From Diploscapter coronatus (taxonomy: Eukaryota > Nematoda > Chromadorea > Rhabditida > Rhabditidae): 64,000 bases of DNA. The notes under the pieces were generated by a model. That model was given only the letters and a program-made list of their open reading frames with translations, searched no databases and was not told the origin of the DNA. Positions 12,141 through 21,984 of this stretch are shown in pieces. The DNA is taken from assembly GCA_964036155.1 (NCBI GenBank), contig OZ038422.1, positions 16,825,201 to 16,889,200 on the forward strand, written 5' to 3'. Numbering within the stretch: position 1 is the stretch's first letter; the number at the start of each line of letters is the position of its first letter. The position numbers and the translations under genes were made by a program.

Positions 12141-12650
12141 ATAATTTTCATTTTAGTAATTTATTTTCAAAATGCGAAAGAAATAACATTTTGAATCACT
12201 CTCATCAAATTTTCTAACAGTTTATGATGAAATGAAGCCTTGCGATAATTTTTCGGCAGGAATCATGCATGGCGAGACCTTGTCGCGCTCTTTCTAATGA
12301 ACGAGAAATGACGATTTTGGGCAATTTTCAATCGTTTGGATGTATTCAAAAATTATGATCGCGAATTCAATTGACGAAAAATGTTAGCAAAATTGAAAAT
12401 TAGGAAGACATCTTTTCGATGTCATAACTTTCAATGGGATTATCCATTCGAAAACGGCAAAGGGCATCGGAATTAATAAAAATTGAACTTTTTATATGGA
12501 CTAAATTTTATCCAGACTTCCCATTTCAAAACCCACTTGCGTCCTCTAAACATATGATCAAAAACACCATTTTACTAAGGAAAATAATGTGATCACCTTT
12601 TCAGATGGCAAAAAATAATGTAACATAAGGTAAAACGTAATCAACTTTAC
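12141..12650. other. Gap between Kelch array and DUF148-like gene
   Basis: No domain-bearing exon was found on the minus strand that could start the Kelch array. Possible short 3' exons of the neighbouring DUF148-like gene may lie at about 12490-12575. Otherwise I see nothing. Confidence 0.4.
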
Positions 12651-13919
12651 ATAAGGGCGTGACGATTGAGCAGTTAATCTAGTTTTCACAGCTCCCTGAA
12701 TTGGAGATTCCTTAAATTTGATTTCTTCATTCTTCATCCATTTCTCGAAAGCATCTGAGTTATTCAACATTGGCTTTATGCTCATTATGGCTCGAGCAAA
12801 TTCTTCTAAACTCATAAAATAGTATTGTTTCAGGTGTATTTGCATTACCTAAATCAGTAGACTTCTCGAACATTCCGGCAATTATCATCTTGATCTCCTT
12901 ATTTTGGGAATCGTAGAAATCTGGCATCTAAAATTTCGTTTGCATTTCTTATTGATAAAAATGCTTCTTGGTTTACCCTCGATCGGTCCATTAGAAAACG
13001 CCATTTTCTATATTCCATTTGTGCTTCTTTAGGCATGTTTTTCGAAATCAAATCGATTTGGTCGATTTTATCAGAAATAGACAAATCATCCATATTCCAT
13101 AGGCCTTTAAAGATATCCTTTTGTGAAACATCCAACATTTCAACAAATGATGGTAATTGCTAAAAGTTTCTGATAAAATGTTATCATTTAAGAGTGAATG
13201 TCATTAAGGACCAAAGTCGGTATAAACAGGGATCCGTCGATTTGGCTGATTTTCAGAGCTTACTCAGTTTTTCACACTGATTCTCATGGTGCTATTCGTT
13301 TTTTCATAAAAATGATCGTATGCAGGATTACGGTAGCTTCAAGTTTTGAGAAATCCGACCTCGGGAAAAAATTCATAACTTTCTTATTTATGGGCCAAGT
13401 CAAATAAGGCTTTCAGTATTGAATAGCCCACGAAAAACTCTACAAATAATGTAACTACGACCACCTGTTACGATCAACAACTTTCCGTTAAAAAATTAAT
13501 TTCTGAAAATGCGGCCCTGACCGGCGACGGTTTTTCGCGATTTTGACCCCACCGATATCTTGGGAAGCAGGCTGGAAATGGTCTTATTTTATAGAGAATT
13601 TAATTCTGAATAAAAGTATGTAACTTTTTCGAAGAAAAAAGGGGTTCCTGGGGTCAAATAACTCGCCGAATTCATAAAATTAGGATGATTTTCATGAAAA
13701 ACGGATAGCACCATGAGAATCAGTGTGAAAAACTGAGTAAGCTCTGTGAAAATCAGCCAAATCGACGGACCCCTGTTTATGCCCCTTTGCTAAGACTTTG
13801 GTTTTTGCTGACATTCACTCTTAAAAGGAAATAATTAGTTACAGAAAATTAAATTTGAATTTGGAACTTACAGGTTTGGAAAGAGGATTTGTAGAAGCTG
13901 GCATAGACTTGTCACTCAT
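12651..13919 (-). CDS. Small protein, possibly DUF148 (SXP/RAL-2-like)
   Basis: Four exons read in frame on the minus strand: 13872-13919 (MSDKSMPASTNPLSKP), 12977-13159, 12849-12927 and about 12651-12805. Introns 2 and 3 are 49 and 43 bases, while intron 1 is long because it holds a MITE (13188-13824). The ~155-residue product is charged and helical, with segments LPSFVEMLDVSQKDIFKGLW and EFARAIMSIKPMLNNSDAF. The pattern (LP.F...LS...., then spaced helices) recalls the nematode DUF148 / SXP-RAL-2 family, but similarity is weak and no signal peptide is obvious. The 3' end is uncertain: splicing at 12651 leads either to an immediate stop or to a ~14-residue final exon. Confidence 0.45.
13188..13824. 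repeat. TTAA-flanked MITE, copy 2
   Basis: Bounded by TTAAGAGTGAATGTC and GACATTCACTCTTAA, with long inner arms in inverted orientation (GATTTGGCTGATTTTCA on the left, TGAAAATCAGCCAAATCGA on the right). It lies wholly inside intron 1 of the DUF148-like gene. TTAA at both edges suggests a piggyBac-class target site. Confidence 0.8.
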
Positions 13920-14137
13920 TTCGACTGAATTTGAATGACTGAAAATTCAATCAGTTCTTATCAACGATTTCTTTGTGTTATAAAGCGAGCCTTATCAACG
14001 GCTTCTTCGTATGTTATAAAGTGAGCTAATATTAGTCAATTAAACAAATATTGGGAAAGGTTATACAAATGTAGGATGGTAGCCTAATGGTACCTTAATT
14101 GGGTCCGCTGCGAATGGCTATTTTATGCTAACTCATA

Positions 14138-15451
14138 CAGGGTGCGTCAAAAGTTCGGAGACAATATTTAATGACCGTGTAAACGGCAAGTATATATTCA
14201 AATGAACCAAATTTTTGATAATTACTTTATTTAGAATTTAATAAGGGATTATGAGTTAGAATTTTCCGATAACATCGCCTTTGGCGCTGATGCAAGCCTT
14301 CAGACGGCGGGGCCACGCATCGACGGCCTTGCAGAGATAGTCGAGGTCAAGCTAGTCCCAGGCTTTCGTAAAAGCTCGTTTGAGGAATTCCAAAGTAGTG
14401 TGGGATGTCGAACAAGCCTTTTTCTGTAAATCATTCCAGATTCTATAATCCAGGGATTCAAACCGGGGGAATGGGAGACCGTTGAGAAGAGTCGATGAAA
14501 TCCGGTATATTTGCGTGGCACCATTGTTGCACGGATTTGGCCTTGTGGGCGAGGGTGGAGTCTCGTTGATAAGTCCAGGAACGTTGTCTGAGGTTGGTTT
14601 GGGTCCAAGAAAGGAGAATATCCTCGAAAATCGCATCTTGGTAGATTTCTTTGTTGATTTTTAGTCCTTTCTTAACGAAGGTCAATGGCGATTTTTCGTC
14701 CGAAGTCGCGACTGTTCAAACCATCACAGATTGGGAATGAGTCTTCCTTCCAATGTTTCGACCACTCGAATTGGTAGCAGAGACATCTGGAGCAATAATA
14801 CAGTCGTTTTGACGGTTGATGGCAGCTTTCACAGTGAAGCACAGCGAAGAATTTCTCATTGTTGAACACAATAGTCGAATGCGTGCCAGCAGAAAATCGT
14901 TGCAGCAACTGCTTACATCTTTGAACCCGTACGAGCATATCTTTGGGAGTCAGGTCGTAAAAGTTTTAGAACTTGTAGGGTATGAGCTTGAGGTTTTTTC
15001 TGACAATTAAACGGGCGGCTGTGTGATTGATGTCCAGGTTTTGAGTCATTTTCCGGATTGACCTTTTGGAATTTTGCTTGATTCACATCCTGATGAGTTT
15101 CTTGGCTCTGGTGACGTTGAAAGTTTTCGGATGGCCGGAACGAGATCTGTCAGAAATAGAGCCAACCTCCTTGAATAGTTTGATGTGGCGTGAGACCACT
15201 TATCGCAACTTTTTGAGCAGCCGAGTGGTTGTTTCATTGCTATATTTTTGCTTGTGCAACTCGATGACTGCAGTCCTTAGTGTTTTCAGGCTCGCCATCC
15301 TTCAAAAATACAATAAAAAGTCATAAAAAGTATGTCTATAGGTAGAATAAATAACGAGGAATGATAAAATAAAAAAAGAAAAAAATTGAAAAACAATGAC
15401 ATTGCTGTAGTTTACGGTGTAAATTTGTCTTCGAACTTTTGACGCACCCTG
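14138..15451 (-). mobile_element. Tc1/mariner element
   Basis: A 1,314 bp element with terminal inverted repeats CAGGGTGCGTCAAAAGTTCG and, at the other end, CGAACTTTTGACGCACCCTG. TA dinucleotides at 14136-14137 and 15452-15453 are the expected target duplication. It sits directly against the left end of another MITE at 15452. Confidence 0.9.
14260..15302 (-). pseudogene. Decayed mariner-type transposase
   Basis: Pieces of a transposase appear in different minus-strand frames. A helix-turn-helix N-terminus starts MASLKTLRTAVIELHKQKYS near 15300. A central piece contains RFSAGTHSTIVFNNEKFFAV, where active copies usually have a DEK motif. A C-terminal piece contains DSTLAHKAKSVQQWC and LKRAFTKAWD followed by DAWPRRLKACISAKG. 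Stops and frame changes break it, so it cannot make a full transposase. The piece order and lengths match a Tc1/mariner transposase of roughly 340 residues. Confidence 0.85.
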
Positions 15452-15730
15452 TAAGACGCACTCTTTGAGTAACCCGAACAAAATATAAAGAGTGGTCGGA
15501 CAACTGCAAAAGTGTCCCGGATCCGAACCAAACTTATATGGTGGATACACTCATGAGCCCTAATCACAAAAATTAGGTTTTTAGATCCCGCCCCCAAAAG
15601 AGGACGGGGCCTGGTCTCCCCATTTTTGTGATTAGGGTCCATAGATGTATCTGCCTATATAAGTTTGGCTCAAATCTGGGATACTTTTGCAATTGTCCGG
15701 TCTTTGTTCGGGTTATTCAAAGAATGCGTC
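15452..15730. repeat. MITE, second family, copy 1
   Basis: Foldback element with ends AAGACGCACTCTTTGAGTAA and TTATTCAAAGAATGCGTC. Inner arms share CCCTAATCACAAAAAT and its complement. It is related to 24891-25330. The mariner element inserted at the TA on its left edge. Confidence 0.75.
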
Positions 15731-15736
15731 AAAATA

Positions 15737-16886
15737 TTTATTAAAATGGATGAAAATTTCTTACTTACTCTTTTCCTTCTGAGCTTGTTTCATCTGGATG
15801 CGAGATGATATTTTGGATGGCATTCGAAATTGAGCAGATTATTGTTCAACCAATTAAAATCTCTTCATTTGTTTATTTCTAATCCCTAACCATTTATTGA
15901 AATTATTAATTTTATGATGAGATTCTTTCTCGCAAAACATTCGAATCGCTATTCTCTTATCAATTCTCATTCAATGTAAAAGCTTGCTCCTAATGTGTGC
16001 CAAAATGGTAACACATTTCTTCCTTCAATTCTTTTTCTTCACTATTTCTCTGGACGGCTTTCCTCTTTTTCTCGTTTTCTCTCGTTTTCTCTCGTGCCCA
16101 CTTTTCTCTCCCTTTTCTTTGTGTTAAGAATTGTATCGCGGTTGAGCGGTTTCTGTTTTTGTTAAAATTGTGACTGCGATCGAGCGGTCTTTGATAGCGT
16201 TATAATAAACCTATGTGTCAGTAAATGTGTTCTTGTTAATTCCGCTTTATACTAACCAACCAACAACTAGCCACAGAAGGGTCACTCTCCCCAGAGAACC
16301 TTTTTGTTTATAATGATTATTGTTTTTTTATTCATTTACGCATGAATGCAAGATTTATTTATTTCCTAAATCAGTATATTTTTAATTTTAAAAATTAAGA
16401 AATCAAAAATGGTCTATATCGGAATTGATTTGGGAACGACTTATTCATGTGTTGCTATCGTTGAAAATGGAAGGCCTAAAATCATTTTTAATGAAGAAGG
16501 TAAGTCAATTATGAAATCCCTATACATTCTTTTCATCGTAATTTATGCTCAGGCAAAGATTTTACACCATCAATTGTATCATATGGAGATAATAACGAAA
16601 TATTAGTCGGCAACCATGCACTCAACTATCCTGATCTCTCACGAGTTCTATACGGTTTGTATTCTTTTTTCCGTATCCGGAAAGTGAAAGTGGTACATGA
16701 TTCTTTTTGAAAATTCGCATTTGATTGAGTGACTTTTGTCAAGAAACTGTTTCTATTGAAAATATGAGACTAACTAAAATCATTCGTTCTCTCCTCATTT
16801 TCGACCTCCCAGATTTCGAACTCAATAATATCCAAAGTGCTACCTTATTTTTGGATTGATTTTGTAGATTCAAAAAGGCTTCTCGG
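15737..16886 (+). repeat. Inverted repeat, identical block 1, right arm
   Basis: Reverse complement of 3615-4764, identical as far as read. It covers the whole upstream region, exons 1-2 and introns 1-2 of the plus-strand Hsp70-Kelch gene. The left boundary abuts a MITE end. Confidence 0.9.
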
Positions 16887-19430
16887 CTGGGAATTTATGT
16901 ACCGTCTGCCGATTGCCGAGAATCTCTTATTATGGACATTCGATTTGGATACAAGAGATGTGCTGAATTTATTTTTACTTGTAATAAAAATATAATATTT
17001 AGGGTTCAGTAGGCTATGTCCTGGATAGAGACACTGCGAAAGAGCGATTTATTTTGCCGGAAGAGGTGTCAGCTGATATTCTACGAAAACTTAAATTGAT
17101 CGCAGAAGTTCGATATTTAAATAATACCTACTTAGCATTTATCTCTTAGACTTACACGGGGAAACCAATAACAGGGGCTGTTGTCGCGATTCCGGCCTTC
17201 TTTCAGACAGCTCAAATAGAGGCTACGAAAAGAGCTGTTCAAATGGCTGGACTCGAGTTAAAGACGCTAGTTAAAGAGCCTATAGCCGCTGCAGTCGCGT
17301 ACAATGAAGACAAGAATTTAGAGAATTCAAATATAATGATATTCGACTTTGGCGGAGGTAGGTACATAATCATCATTTGAAAACACAATCGAACAGTTGT
17401 ATCAATGAACTTTCAGGCACACTTGATATTAACATTTGCGAAATTGAAAACGGAAAACTCGCTATAAAAGCAGTTCATGGAGATGAGCATTTAGGTAAGG
17501 TCACATTTAATATTCTTTTCATAATATGCCTAAATTTTCATTTTATTAGGTGGCCAGGATTTCGATGGAATAATAATGAAATATGTAATACAAGAATATA
17601 TGGAATTATCGAATAATGATATTTTTGGAGATAAGCGTTTGGTTAAACGGCTAAGGGCCGAGTGCAGATTGGCAAAAGAAGCGCTCTCATTCGATGCTTC
17701 TTCTTATAATATTCATGTTAGCATCATTAAAATAATAGAAGTAGTGAATTTTATAATTCAGTTGGACATCTATTCATATTGCCATTCGGATTTAAATGTA
17801 CAGCTAACGAAGATAAAGTTTAATGAATTATGCGGGGAGCTTTACACAAGAACATCCAAGCTAATTGATGATACGCTTAGAATGGCTAAACTTAAGAGAG
17901 ATGGCATCGATCACGTAGTAAATAATCACGAACAACCCTTCCATTCTGATCGAAAATATTTTCCTTAAATTATTTATTCAGATATTGGTTGGCGGGTCCA
18001 CAAGGATTCCTGCGATAAGGAATATTTTGGAAATGAAATTTAGAAAGGAAAAATTAAGATTCAATATCAACCCTGATGAAGCCGTCGTATTTGGGGCAGC
18101 TATTCTGGCTGATGCCATCGAAGTAGAAATTATTATACTGCTAATATTTAAACAAAATATTCTAGAAGAAAAATCAAATCCCATTGATTAACAACACAAT
18201 GAATGAATTACCCTGGGATATCAATAATTTGCAAATTGGTGGAGACAATTTATTCGATAGTTCGCATAAAATCCTGTTTTATCGTAAGAAATTATGATAA
18301 AAGCTAAATAAGAGACTTTGAAACGACTCGTAATAATTTAGTTTGTTATCGAAATAATAATTATAAAGATGAAGGATGGATATGCTTGTTCAATTCACAT
18401 ACCTTCTCAGTCGAAGAGATTGCAAAATTCAACAATTATTATGCTCCATGTCAAGTAGCAACTACACAGAATAAAGTAAACTCTTATGCTCGTTATTTTG
18501 AATAATCTCAAATTACAGATTTTTGCAATTAGAATATCTGAGGAGTCATTTGAATTTTTTGATTTGGATACTCGACAACTTTCAATAGGTTTTATCAACC
18601 AATCCATGAATGATCGATTCAAATAATTTTACAGGTCCGAATCCTCCTGAATGGCGTGAATGGGCATCTGTCGTTTATTTCAAAGGCAAATTGTATTATT
18701 TGGGTGGAAAGGATCCTGAAACACAAAAAAATACGAATCAAGTTGATGTAAGAAGATCGAATGAGAGTCCATGAAATAATGCATTCAGGTTTTAATAGAT
18801 GGAAAATGGCAAACAGGACCTGCTTTTCCTCTTCCAATTAGTACTGCTCAAACAATAACATGCGATGGAGTTTTATACGGTCACATTATAGCATATTCAT
18901 TATTGTAATGATGGATATTCAGTTATTGATGGACTTCATAGTAAAATGATATATCGGTTATCAGACGACGAACGGGAATGGATTGAAGTAGGAGAGATTC
19001 CAGAAGAACGAGGTTCTTTCGGAGTTGCATCACTAGATGGAAAAGTTTACATAACTGGAGGATGGGAGTCGTTAATTTCGTGTGATAAATAATGTATCAT
19101 TATATATTTAGTGATGATGGTCTATTCAAATCCTGCCTGTGTTTCGATCCCTCAGCTCCAATTGACAGTCGAATTTCTCGAATCGCTGATATGAATTATG
19201 CAAGAGATGGCCATTCGCTCATTGTTGCTAACGGGAAATTGTATGCAATCGGAGGGAAGTGAGCTGAGATTTTGCATATCTCCATCCGAAATATTTTTTA
19301 ACTTAGATATAAATATATTGAGGAAGAAATTTATGTTTTCTATCATAAGATAAAATTCTGTGACGCTATTGAAAAATACGACCTACAAACGAATGAATGG
19401 AGTGAAGTCGGAAAAGTTGACATAAAATAA
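16409..19430 (+). CDS. Hsp70 ATPase domain fused to Kelch propeller, copy 2
   Basis: Seventeen exons sum to 2,079 bases, an open frame of 692 residues. Exons are 16409-16499, 16553-16654, 16868-16959, 17003-17107, 17150-17357, 17417-17494, 17550-17716, 17762-17914, 17982-18122, 18166-18283, 18342-18475, 18519-18588, 18635-18747, 18789-18879, 18923-19067, 19112-19258 and 19307-19430. Residues 1-379 form an Hsp70 nucleotide-binding domain with IDLGTTYS (5-12), IFDFGGGTLDI (~193) and [10 protein letters not shown] (~333). Residues ~380-418 are a linker. Residues ~419-692 carry about six Kelch blades ([35 protein letters not shown]). No substrate-binding domain follows. Most introns in the 3' half are 41-58 bases. 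EPIAAAVAY replaces the usual EPTAAAIAY, so ATPase activity may differ from copy 1. The product is expected to be cytosolic, since no signal peptide is seen. Its biological role is unknown. Confidence 0.85.
17940..18248 (+). repeat. Inverted repeat, identical block 2, right arm
   Basis: Identical to 2223-2531 in reverse complement (309 bp), in the middle of otherwise diverged gene sequence. It carries Hsp70 signature 3 and the Hsp70-Kelch linker. Confidence 0.8.
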
Positions 19431-19474
19431 AGCTTAGTTATAATAATCTCAGATTTCATATGGGAATTTTATTC

Positions 19475-19480
19475 AATAAA
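19475..19480 (+). terminator. Poly(A) signal of Hsp70-Kelch copy 2
   Basis: AATAAA 45 bases past the stop codon. The same 3' flank, with the signal at the same distance, follows the Kelch array on the minus strand. Confidence 0.6.
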
Positions 19481-19580
19481 ATGCGAAATAATAATTTAAT
19501 TTCAATGCACATGATACAGACAACTCTTGAAGACATCCAAAAGTAATGAGGAATAATTGTAGATAGAATAAATATTCTTT

Positions 19581-20876
19581 TTAAGAGTGAATGTCAGGGC
19601 CCGTACTAAAGTCCCCCCTCAGTTCAACTCAACTCTCGCAGCAAGTTCAGTTCAACGCAACTAGTTGGCGCGAGAATTGAAGCGGAGTTGTCATGAACTT
19701 TTAAGAAAGATGGAACGAACTTGTTATGAGTAGAGAGCGCAAGCTACGCCCACTTCGTGCGGACAAAGTCAAGGAAGGCAACTTTGCTAAAATTTTCGTG
19801 AATAAAAAATGGAAGAAAAATCATGAATTGTTGTGAGCGAAGGTGAAAAATAATGGAAAGTTCACCGCAACTAGAGAATGTAGAAAATGAGAGAGCAAGT
19901 TCATGACAGGAGTAGACCACACCTTTTCTAAGTCAGGTGCGGTCTACCCTGTCATGAGCTTGCTCTCTCACTTTTCACATTCTCTAGTTGCGGCGAACTT
20001 GTCGACAGCTCACTTCAAGACAAGTTCATTCCAACTATCTGAATGCAAAATTCGCCTCAAGTTCGCTCCTTCTTTTGATATAGCTCACGACAACTCAATT
20101 AAATCTTTAATTAGGCATTTAATTTATCAATATTTTACATCAAATTGTAGCCGATATCCTTGGCTACAAGATCCATATCAATTTGTACGGATTTTAAAAA
20201 ATTTTCTTTGTACTTTTTAAAGTTGATGTGAGCATATGTTCTTTCAGGGTTCATGACAAGTCACATGAAAAACTCGTTCCTTCTTTGAGTTGTTGTGAGG
20301 GGACTTTAGTACGGGCCCAGGGGTCCGTCGATTTGACTGATTTTCACATATGTTGTTCAGTTTTTCACACTGATCATCATTATGTGGTTTGTTTTTCATA
20401 AAATTTATCGTATGCAAGATTACGGTAGCTTGAAGTTTTGACAGTCCGACCTCGGGAAAAAATTCATAACTTCCTTATTTATGGGCCAAGTCAAATAAGG
20501 CTTTCAGTATTGAATAGCCCACGAAAAACTCTACAAATAATGTAACTACGACCACCTGTTACGATCAACAACTTCCCGTCAAAAAATTAATTCCTGAAAA
20601 TTTTCTTTATATTTTATTTTATTTTCCTACTTAAGATCTACAAAATAAAAAAATAATCATTCAATTTGGTTCAGAAATAAGAAAATTATGATTTTTTTCC
20701 CCGAGGTCGAGTCTTGAAAGTTTTGAAACTACCGTAATCCGCTACAATAATCGATTTTCGAAAAACGAACTGCACCATGAGAATCAACGCGAAAAACTGA
20801 ACAACATATGTGAAAATCAGCTCGATTTGCGGACCCGTTTATGCCGACTTTGGTTCTTCCTGACAATCACTCTTAA
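19581..20876. repeat. TTAA-flanked MITE, copy 3, with nested insertion
   Basis: Ends TTAAGAGTGAATGTCAG and TGACAATCACTCTTAA. The interior resembles copies 2 and 4 (ATTCATAACTTCCTTATTTATGG). It is about 1.3 kb because another element (19597-20318) has inserted near its left end. Confidence 0.8.
19597..20318. mobile_element. Nested foldback element
   Basis: A 722 bp element with perfect ends GGGCCCGTACTAAAGTCCC and GGGACTTTAGTACGGGCCC. Inside are further inverted segments, for example GAGAGCAAGTTCATGACAGG at 19890 against CCTGTCATGAGCTTGCTCTC at 19950. Removing it restores the expected MITE sequence GAATGTCAGGGGTCCGTCGA. The open frame 19903-20220 inside it looks incidental. Confidence 0.8.
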
Positions 20877-21391
20877 GGTTGGGTAAATTACACTCCATGT
20901 CATATAATAAATAGTTTTAAATCTTACAAATAGTGGCAATCAAAAGTTTGGAGCATTTATGATTTTGAATATTCTGATAGGCCCAATTTGAGTGAAACTT
21001 ATCAGAAATTCAAAGTTCAGTAGGAAGAGAATATGCAAGATTTCATTCAAGTTAGTCCACGATAATTCAGCCTTCAGACTGTATTCAAAAGCATAATTGT
21101 CCCAAACTTTTTGCCGCCACTGTAGATTAATAAATGATACGTACGATCTGAAAAAATCACTATATAGTTCGATTATTGCCTATTAATCCCAAAATAATTT
21201 CGTTCCTCATCAAACGATAAAATTTGCAGTAACGATCATTGTGTTTTGAGTTAGAAATGGAGTTCCGTTAGCAGAAGATTATGTTATGTATCTATAGACT
21301 TTCGATGAGTACAACAATCTATTTGAAAGTACCGAATTTAAAAATCGATATTGTGAGTAAGCGTAAATGCAAAACCGGAAATTTATTCTCA
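20877..21391. other. No gene seen
   Basis: AT-rich sequence between two MITE copies. Nothing recognisable. Confidence 0.5.
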
Positions 21392-21660
21392 TTAAGAGTG
21401 AATGTCAGCAAAAACCAAAGTTTTAACAAAGGAGTATAAACAGGGGTCCGCAAATCGAGCTGATTTTCATATATGTTGTTCAGCTTTTCACTGATTCTCG
21501 TGGTGCAGTCCGTTTTCGTAAAAATTCAAATGGGCGGAGTTATGCTAGTTTCAAGTTTTTACAGACTCCATGTCAGAAAAAATTTATAACTTCCCTATTT
21601 CTGGACCAAATTTCATGGTTATTTTTTATTTTGTAAATTTCATTGAGGAGAATATGATAA
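21392..21660. repeat. TTAA-flanked MITE, copy 4, partial
   Basis: Starts TTAAGAGTGAATGTCAGCAA and follows the family through ACAGGGGTCCGCAAATCGAGC and the CTTCCCTATTTCTGGACCAA segment. The right half and right terminus are missing, so the end is approximate. Confidence 0.7.
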
Positions 21661-21984
21661 AAATAAAAAGAAATTTTTTGAAGACCGAATTCAGGTTCGA
21701 ATATCAAACTGAATCCGAGTCTGAATTCGCACACCTTTGATCAGGGTTATCATGAGCTTGATTTTCTGATCAAATATACTAGGAATTTACAAATTTTATA
21801 CGTAGCATCGGTAAAAATTGAGATCATCAATGAGTCGCCGGGGTTGAACATCGCTTATTATTCGACTGAGAACTGTTGTACACTTGGTTGTTTTTCGTAC
21901 TTCGAGAATTCGGTTGAATCTGAGCAATCCAACGGCTCAGATATGGAATGTTCCCAAGTATCTCGATCAGGGTCTAAAATGCAT

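Noticed and set aside
15737..16408. Heat-shock elements upstream of the Hsp70-Kelch genes
   Set aside because: Several TTC and GAA triplets occur, but I found no three alternating nGAAn units in correct spacing.
18880..18922. Alternative coding reading HIHYCNDGY between two Kelch blades
   Set aside because: It would need a frame change with no usable intron. Treating the segment as a 43-base GT-AG intron fits the other introns and keeps the frame.
16409..19430. Hsp70 and Kelch pieces as broken pseudogene fragments
   Set aside because: Stops seen in direct translation all fall in 41-60 base introns with GT-AG ends. Spliced exons give a continuous 692-residue frame.
19903..20220. 105-codon open frame
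   Set aside because: It lies entirely inside the nested foldback element, crosses its inner palindrome and has no domain features.
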